Assembly: GCA_036186865.1 (NCBI GenBank)
Contig: AP025067.1
Coordinates: 8,623,294 to 8,687,293, forward strand
Length of the DNA: 64,000 nt
Direction: 5' to 3'
Source: Eustoma russellianum
Lineage: Eukaryota > Streptophyta > Magnoliopsida > Gentianales > Gentianaceae
The notes under the pieces are model-generated. The model saw only the letters and a list, made by a program, of their open reading frames with translations. It was not told the DNA's origin and made no database searches. The position numbers and the translations under genes are program-made. Positions 58,524-64,000 of the stretch are shown here, in pieces (positions within the stretch are counted from its first letter, which is position 1; each line of letters opens with the position of its first letter).

Positions 58524-58932
58524 TCAAACTGCAGAACTGTGACAATTGCTTGAGTACCTGTGGGAACAAGAAAGCTGATCCGGCAGTTGCTTTTCCTCTT
58601 TACTTGACTTGCTTAGAACTATTACGCCAACAACAATAAGCAATGCACCAGCGAACCACTGAAATCTCAATTCTTCTTTGAAAAGGAACATTCCAGCGAG
58701 TCCAGAAGAGAGAAAATTCGTGGCAAAGTTGGTCACAGTATTGCAGGAAGGAAAGAGTTAGTAGGCTACCCACGTAAAATCCCCACATTATGACATTAAA
58801 GGATATGACTGTAGGGCATCTAACAAGCAGCGAAATGAAGAACTTAGAGGAAATTGCAGCAAGGGCAGCGTTGAGTCCAGCTAAAACCGCAAAAGGTAGC
58901 CTCCTCACCCTCCATCGAAGCCAAGAACCCAC
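58524..58932 (-). pseudogene. TMEM42/EamA-like membrane protein fragment, frameshifted
   Basis: On the minus strand one frame gives VLAGLNAALAAISSKFF and VISFNVIMWGFYVGSLLTLS. The other gives TNFATNFLSSGLAGMFLF and FAGALLIVVGVIVLSKSS. Together these are three to four hydrophobic helices in the order seen in small EamA-superfamily (TMEM42-type) proteins. The frames meet near 58740, where about two bases are missing. There is no ATG in the upstream frame; an ATG nearby (about 58916) is in another frame. After SKSSKEEKQ the similarity stops at a possible exon end. It may be a captured gene fragment or a real exon set left after gene death. It is the only host-type protein sequence in the window. 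Confidence 0.7.
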
Positions 58933-58983
58933 CTAACCACCCCTAATCTAATCTCCCCAGGAGGAATCAGGCAACCAGTTCCT

Positions 58984-59128
58984 TATGCTTTAACTATATA
59001 TACACATACACATACATAGATACATATATAAACATATGTGTGTGTATATATATGTATGTATATATATGTGTATATATATGTGTGTATTTTTATATATATA
59101 TGTGTGTGTATATATATACATATATATG

Positions 59129-59181
<53 letters not shown>

Positions 59182-59185
59182 ACAT
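58984..59185. repeat. TA/TATG microsatellite
   Basis: Long run of TATATG, TGTGTA and pure TA. Open frames across it on both strands (Tyr/Ile/His-rich) are artefacts. Confidence 0.95.
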
Positions 59186-59189
59186 ATAC

Positions 59190-59985
59190 ATATTTTTTTA
59201 GATAAGGACGGGCGAATACCATGGTTACATGGTGCGTGAGGGACTCTCCCACTAAAATGTATATGAATGAATACAATGTAAACCTGCCAAAGAATGACTG
59301 CATGCCGAAAGAATATGTGCAGAAATCATATAACCTATACATCAAGGTACGAAAATTCATGTGGCAAAATATTTGTATAATCAAAAGAAATATGCATATA
59401 TCCATCTCCAAAAGCCGTGGAATCCCACTCATTGAGGGAGGGTCACCGTGTTACTTCATTGAAAACAACTCCAGCCAGCGCATCCATCATGGAAAACAAA
59501 ATGTTCAAATGACAACATAAAACAAAATGTTCAAATGACAACATAAAACATACATACCTGTGTTTCATGCATTCTGTTCGAACATAGGCAACCGAATGTA
59601 TAGCAAACCCATATGTCGCAATGATCATATTGTCGCATCTTGTCATACCGAGGCTCCCAACTCAAGGAAAAAATGGCATAGTAACCGAGTGAAAATGAAA
59701 ACTTTCTCCCATCTTAAGTATAAAGCAAGAAAAAGGCTAAATCATACCAAGCTTTCCTGCACCAACCAGTGATACAGGTAACAACAATGAAAAAAGTCAA
59801 CCCAAATGGGAGACGTACAATCACGGCCTCAAAGCAGGTGTAGAAACATCCAAAATAACAGTACCACCAACCTTGCATGGAAGGCCTAGTAAAGTCGTAT
59901 ACAAAGTGAGTCCGCCCGAATATAAACCATGTTGTGATAAAAAATGAGCTACAGTGTTGGCTTCTCGGGGGGCAGAACTGCAATG
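59190..59985 (-). mobile_element. 5'-truncated LINE fragment K
   Basis: On the minus strand a frame near 59985-59850 reads CPPREANTVAHFLSQHGLYS, the C-terminal end of a LINE RNase H (usual PREAN-x-AD/H motif). A 3' untranslated region follows and an A-run on the minus strand near 59190-59198 may be the tail. It also holds a tandem 26-bp duplication at 59493-59544. Confidence 0.55.
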
Positions 59986-60018
59986 TGTGTGTGTGTGTAT
60001 TTATGTATGTATGTATGC
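59986..60018. repeat. GT/TATG microsatellite between LINE fragments
   Basis: Run of TG followed by TATG at the meeting point of two LINE fragments in opposite orientation. Confidence 0.9.
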
Positions 60019-60893
60019 CACCAAATCCTCCACTCATTGCAGAGATACAAGCTGCAGTATTTGGTTTGCTTTATTTTCTGCCATTGCTTCGCCATATTAT
60101 TCTAGAGTCGGATTGTTCCCAGTTACATACATCACTCGAACGAACTTCATTTGTTTCGAGGAATTATCACCTGCGATTGTTGCTTTATTTGAAGCAACAG
60201 CATTACCTTGTCTTTCAGCACATCTACAGGAAATCAACATGGCGGCACATTATTTAGCACAGCAGGGTATGTTAGGCCCTCTGATGGTTTCATATTCACG
60301 TCACGCGCTTCCTCGGTTAGTTCAGGGTTTTATACGATTGGATATGACGACAGGACATCTTCGCCCCCTTGAGTTTCTTGTCTTCCACATGGATTGGCTA
60401 GTTTTGATATCTTCTGCCTGTATCCTGCGGGATGCAGGCAGACTCGGTGTGACTTCATTTTATGTGGTTCACATGCTATCACACTTTTACTGCCTTACTA
60501 ATCCAACTATTTTTGCATTTGCATGCACGCGCATGGATTTCATGGACTTCTTTGCTGAACCTCATCATTCATATGGCTTTTGGGCGACAAACATTTCGGC
60601 TGGGCTGCGGCATATTTATATGATTTCAAAGGCGGTAAATATGTACTCTTTTTCCTTCATGCAAGATTTTATCCAGAAAGGTGGTTTTGCTTGCCAAGGT
60701 TTTAATGAGGCATATCATACCGTTTTTGAACACTTTTTGCCCCCTTTTTTTACATGGATAAATGCATTTCGTCCTTTGAGTAGTTTCATACTTTTATGCT
60801 ATGACTTTATTTGTAATTATGGTATTCCTCCGCCATAAGTGAGGGTATTTTCCCGCAATAAAATGCAGAGACATGGTCTCTTTTATAAAAAAA
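60019..60893 (+). mobile_element. 5'-truncated LINE fragment G (RNase H and 3' end)
   Basis: Starts PPNPPLIAEIQAAVFGL and HIILESDCSQL, the middle of a LINE RNase H domain (Glu and Asp sites visible). After a frameshift it continues with NMAAHYLAQQG, the domain end. A downstream frame to 60838 is open but unassigned. Ends with AATAAAATGCAGAG and an A-run at about 60885-60893 (3' tail). Confidence 0.72.
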
Positions 60894-61150
60894 ATTTATG
60901 TATGTATGTATGCATATACTATATTAATATATATGAATAAGTGTTATATATGTATATATATACAAACATAGATATATATATGTGTGTGTGTGTATGTATT
61001 GATATATGGGTGTGTGTCTATATATCAGAGGTGTGTGTATGACTATGCATACATATGTATATACTTTTACACATACATGCATCTTTCTAGATGCATGTAC
61101 ATATATTTGTGTGTAGACACAAATACACATATACAATATATGTATATATA
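60894..61150. repeat. TATG/TGTA microsatellite
   Basis: Directly follows the A-tail of LINE G and precedes the tail of LINE H on the other strand. Open frames here are artefacts. Confidence 0.92.
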
Positions 61151-61327
61151 TTTTATGATCAAAGATATGAACCCCATTTATTATAAATATAAAACCCTCA
61201 CTCAAGGCGGAGGAGCACCATGGTAGAAATCAGAGCCAGGATGCAAAAAAGAAGCTAACGAAACATTAGTAACAACATATCCTCTAACAGACAAGGGAAG
61301 GGAGGGGAGAGTGGCATGAGCAGTGAA

Positions 61328-61953
61328 TCACTGTGTAGAATTTGCCAACTGATCATGCAAATGGGCCAGCAGATTTGTCTCCCGAGGCGTATAAAGAAGT
61401 GGAAGCTGGAGTGTATCCAATAGTCTGCAGAGACGAAGCAAGTTGGGAACCATCACAGACGCAGATGAAGATAGAACCTGGAGTAACTCCAAAAAATCAA
61501 CCTCAATGAGAAAATGCCCATACCGGAATAAATAAAAGATCAGAGCAATATACACAGCCTGAGCCTCAACACGGAGGGGTAGATCAAACTTAGAGGCAAC
61601 GAAATCGCATGAACAAAAGCACCAACAAAATCACGCAAGATGGCACCAGCAGAATCACGCAAGATGGCACCACCATTAGCAGCATGACGCCCAACAGCTG
61701 CATCTGTATTCAGCTTGAGACGGCCAACAGGAGGAAGAGACCATCGAACAATCCGAAGCCGAGAAGATCGAATAAGAGGAGAGAGTCCAGGCTGAATAAA
61801 GCTTTGTACATTTTCCGCAACCTTTCTACCAGACATGGATTTCGCCCATACAAAGAGATCAGGTCGAACAGACCAAATGACATGCCACGGAGACCATGCC
61901 GATGTGTCAAAAACAATCAAGGTATATGCCTTCCAAATATTCCACAAAATCAC
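61328..61953 (-). pseudogene. LINE RNase H domain (LINE H)
   Basis: Frame 61953-61540 gives VRWSLPPVGRLKLNTDAAVG, GGAILRDSAGA and GAFVHAI, the N-terminal half with the first catalytic Asp. After a frameshift, 61555-61328 gives VDFLELLQVL and LLYTPRETNLLAHLHDQLA, the C-terminal half. An in-frame repeat of LRDSAGAILRDFVGA may be a short duplication. Confidence 0.8.
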
Positions 61954-62187
61954 ACGGGTATATCATATGCGTCTCACCTAAAAATGATCTTGGAGCACAA
62001 CACCAAAGCAGAAGTAAATATGTATGCCAGTTCACACAACATGGAGGAGGGGCATCTAACAAAGCACAATAATAACTCAATTGCATGCAAATCTCATGAC
62101 AAAAGGAAAAAAAGGTGTGCTGTAGAAGCAGAATCCACCTGACAAAAAGGACATCAAGAAGGTAATATCACCGAGAAGTTTACCAAA

Positions 62188-63562
62188 TTATCTGGGAGGG
62201 GAAGAGATCCATAATATAACTTCCATAAAAAGAGTTGAATAGCAGGCCGTTGTGCTTCCTCCATATGAAATCATGCGACATAAGCACAACCCAAGAGGGG
62301 CGCATAAAATCATAGGCATATCACAAGGCAAACTCACCAGAGGGGGTAGGCCATGCAAGGATATCAGAACGCATAATTGTTGTCTCAGAATAGATAGAAT
62401 AAATCTCACAAATGAGTCTCCAACCACCTGAATCATACAAGTGTGGCCGGAAATTTCCATGAGCTCCATAACGAGCATGCAAATACTTACCCCGCAAGGT
62501 GTTACTGCAGCAATACATGTGTCAAAGCTTGCATGCAAATGCATTCTGAATGGCTCTCAAATCCTAGGACCCCAGAAAAATCGTTCAAAATGTTGCTCAA
62601 TGGCCCGTATAACTCCACGTGGTAGACGTGTCCATCCATGAGATGGAGAGGGAGCGAAGATAGAACAGACCATATAAGAACAAGGAGACCCATAGCACCC
62701 AAAATCTTCAGCTGCCAGCTACCAAGCAATGAGTCAATGCTGCTTAGGAGATCAGAACAATGCACAGTTCGAGTAATCACCTTATGCAAGTAAGACCCCA
62801 AATATTTTATTGGTAACACAAGCTGCCGCGTACCCAATAAATCTGTCAACCCTCGCCGTCGTAACACAAGAACATCCGAAGATAAAGCAACTCTACTCTT
62901 ATGCCAATTTACTGCCTCCCGAGGGTATGCTCATACAAAGTAAGAAACCGCTTAAATCTCTGCAGATTACAACGGTTAGCGGCTAGGAATACCAATAAAT
63001 CATCCGCATAAGATAGATGGGAGACTGTGAAAGGGAGCTGACCGAGTGAGAACGTGGAATGCGACCACGTGAAACTAATGAATTCAGAGCTCAGCTAAAT
63101 CCTTCTGCAACCAGAATAAATAGCAACAGAGATAGGGGGTCCCCCTGTTTCACCCAATGCGTTGGCCTTCTTAATAAGAATAGAAAAATACGTGTTGCTC
63201 AAATGATTATGAAAAAGTGCAATGAAGAACTCCGAAAAAGCAAAATGGGATAAAACAACTCTCATATAATGCCAACTGACGCGGTCAAACGCTTTTGCCA
63301 TATCCAGCTTGATTATAGCATGTGAGGATCAGGGACCTCTATCAAACCAATGCAGTAATTCATTTTCCAATAAAACATGTTCTGCGGTGCCTCTACCCTT
63401 TTGGAATCCAGCACGCTCTGGGGAGATAACCCACCGTAAAACCGCACTCAATCTCGTTTCTAGTATTAGTATCTGAATCTTACTCATAAAAGTGGATAGA
63501 GCAATGAGTCTATAATCACCGAAAGAGCGCGGAGAATTCCCTTTTTGAAAAAGCATAATCAT
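62188..63562 (-). pseudogene. LINE reverse transcriptase and downstream region (LINE H)
   Basis: RT blocks: SFGDYRLIALSTFMSKI and PERAGFQKGRGTAEH (63568-63329), then KAFDRVSWHYMR after a stop near 63327, the catalytic YADD at 62999-63010, and the thumb PIKYLGSYL (62867-62502). The frame at 62544-62188 is the probable zf-RVT-type region. Interrupted by several stops and frameshifts. Confidence 0.82.
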
Positions 63563-64000
63563 AATCACGAAATGACAATCAATCTCAATGTGTTTGGTGC
63601 GTTCATGAAAGACATGATTAGAAACAATATGTAAAGCAGCCTAATTATCACAATAAAGAGGAACCGGTGCAGTAATCGAAACACCGAGATACTGCAAAAG
63701 TTGACGCAACCAAAAAATCTCACTAGAGGCATAGGCCATGGCACGGTACTCTGCTTCAGCCGAAGAACGAGAAACAACAGGTTGTTTCTTGGTACGCCAA
63801 GAAATCAAAGCCGAGCCAAGATAAGCCATGTATCCAGTAGTCGAGCGCCGCGTAAGAGAACACCCTGCCCATTCAGCATCACAATAGGCTCGAAGACTTA
63901 AGGAGGACGCTACAGAAAAGAAGAGACCCTGACCCGGGGCACGCTTAAGATAGCGCAACAAATAGAACACAGCATCCAAATGATACTTACGCGGAGCATG
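63563..64000 (-). pseudogene. copia RNase H fragment (element I), fused to LINE H
   Basis: Minus strand: MDAVFYLLRYLKRAPGQGL, CDAEWAGC, RRSTTGYMAYLG, SWRTKKQPVVSRSSAEAEYR and LYCDN, a copia RNase H with all visible catalytic acids. A TAG at 63640-63642 replaces the usual Gln after CDN. The frame then continues to KHIEIDCHFV and passes without a break into the LINE RT. Lineage differs from the SIRE-like copies. The rest of the element is beyond the window. Confidence 0.88.

Larger units (their letters stand above)
61151..63562 (-). mobile_element. L1-type LINE H, 5' truncated inside reverse transcriptase
   Basis: Read leftwards on the minus strand: RT from 63562, zinc-binding RT-associated region, RNase H, 3' untranslated region and a short tail near 61151 (TTTGATCATAAAA). 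No endonuclease domain, so it is 5' truncated as most LINE insertions are. Its right end joins a copia RNase H. Confidence 0.82.

Noticed and set aside
59036..59432. Overlapping open frames on both strands rich in Tyr, Ile and His (also 60924-61226, 24144-24399, 49653-49947)
   Set aside because: They are translations of TA/TATG/TGTA microsatellites. They lack stops only because of the repeat.
59714..60037. 107-residue minus-strand frame as a membrane protein
   Set aside because: Another frame of the same stretch gives the LINE RNase H end (PREANTVAHFLSQHG), which explains the sequence better.
60281..60838. Open frame at the 3' end of LINE G as a separate gene
   Set aside because: It continues directly from the RNase H segment to the LINE tail with no known domain. 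More likely 3' LINE sequence that happens to be open.

Overview
The window is plant nuclear DNA, almost certainly angiosperm, and nearly all of it is nested retrotransposons. Evidence for a plant: SIRE/Maximus-like Ty1/copia elements, chromodomain-bearing Ty3/gypsy elements (Tekay/Del-like) primed by initiator-Met tRNA, L1-type LINEs, and one broken fragment of a plant TMEM42/EamA-like membrane protein gene. I see no intact host gene, tRNA or rRNA.

Layout. (1) 1-6106, minus: SIRE-like copia #1 with a 2.4-kb LTR, running off the left edge. (2) 6107-7375: T/G-rich non-coding DNA. (3) 7376-22198, minus: gypsy element D, with a degenerate body and one LTR; that LTR is split by gypsy element A (9654-21027, plus, 3.5-kb LTRs). 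(4) 22199-44980, minus: SIRE-like element #2, with an LTR and gag but no pol. Its LTR is split by gypsy element B (22487-42132, plus), whose 3' LTR is itself split by element C (28170-40254, plus, two 4,653-bp LTRs, exact 5-bp target duplication). (5) 44981-45707: broken gypsy LTR (J). (6) 45708-49499, plus: pol and LTR of SIRE-like element #3. (7) 49500-53657: gypsy LTR E, same family as C, joined abruptly to (8) a decayed copia element F (53658 to about 58217). (9) 58524-58932: TMEM42-like pseudogene. (10) 59190-63562: three LINE fragments separated by TA/TG microsatellites. (11) 63563-64000: copia RNase H fused in frame to the LINE.

Main points of interest. First, all five full gypsy LTR families (A-E) share one architecture: a tandem array of short hairpins whose stems vary in a compensating way while the loop stays constant, then roughly 300-400 bases, then a polypyrimidine-CAG that looks like a splice acceptor. 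Second, in A, C, E and D that acceptor is followed by a short reading frame; between A and E most changes in the frame are synonymous third-position changes. Third, the pol gene of A is interrupted by two AT-rich GT...AG segments of 76 and 67 bp whose removal restores the frame exactly. Fourth, the long LTRs of C and E carry a tandem repeat with a period of about 190 bp. Elements A and C have near-identical LTRs yet defective bodies, so they were probably mobilised by proteins from other copies.

Limits: all homology calls are from reading motifs, with no database search or alignment. Boundaries of decayed pieces are approximate. LTR ends given to the base rest on TG...CA termini, primer-binding sites and polypurine tracts that can be read directly.
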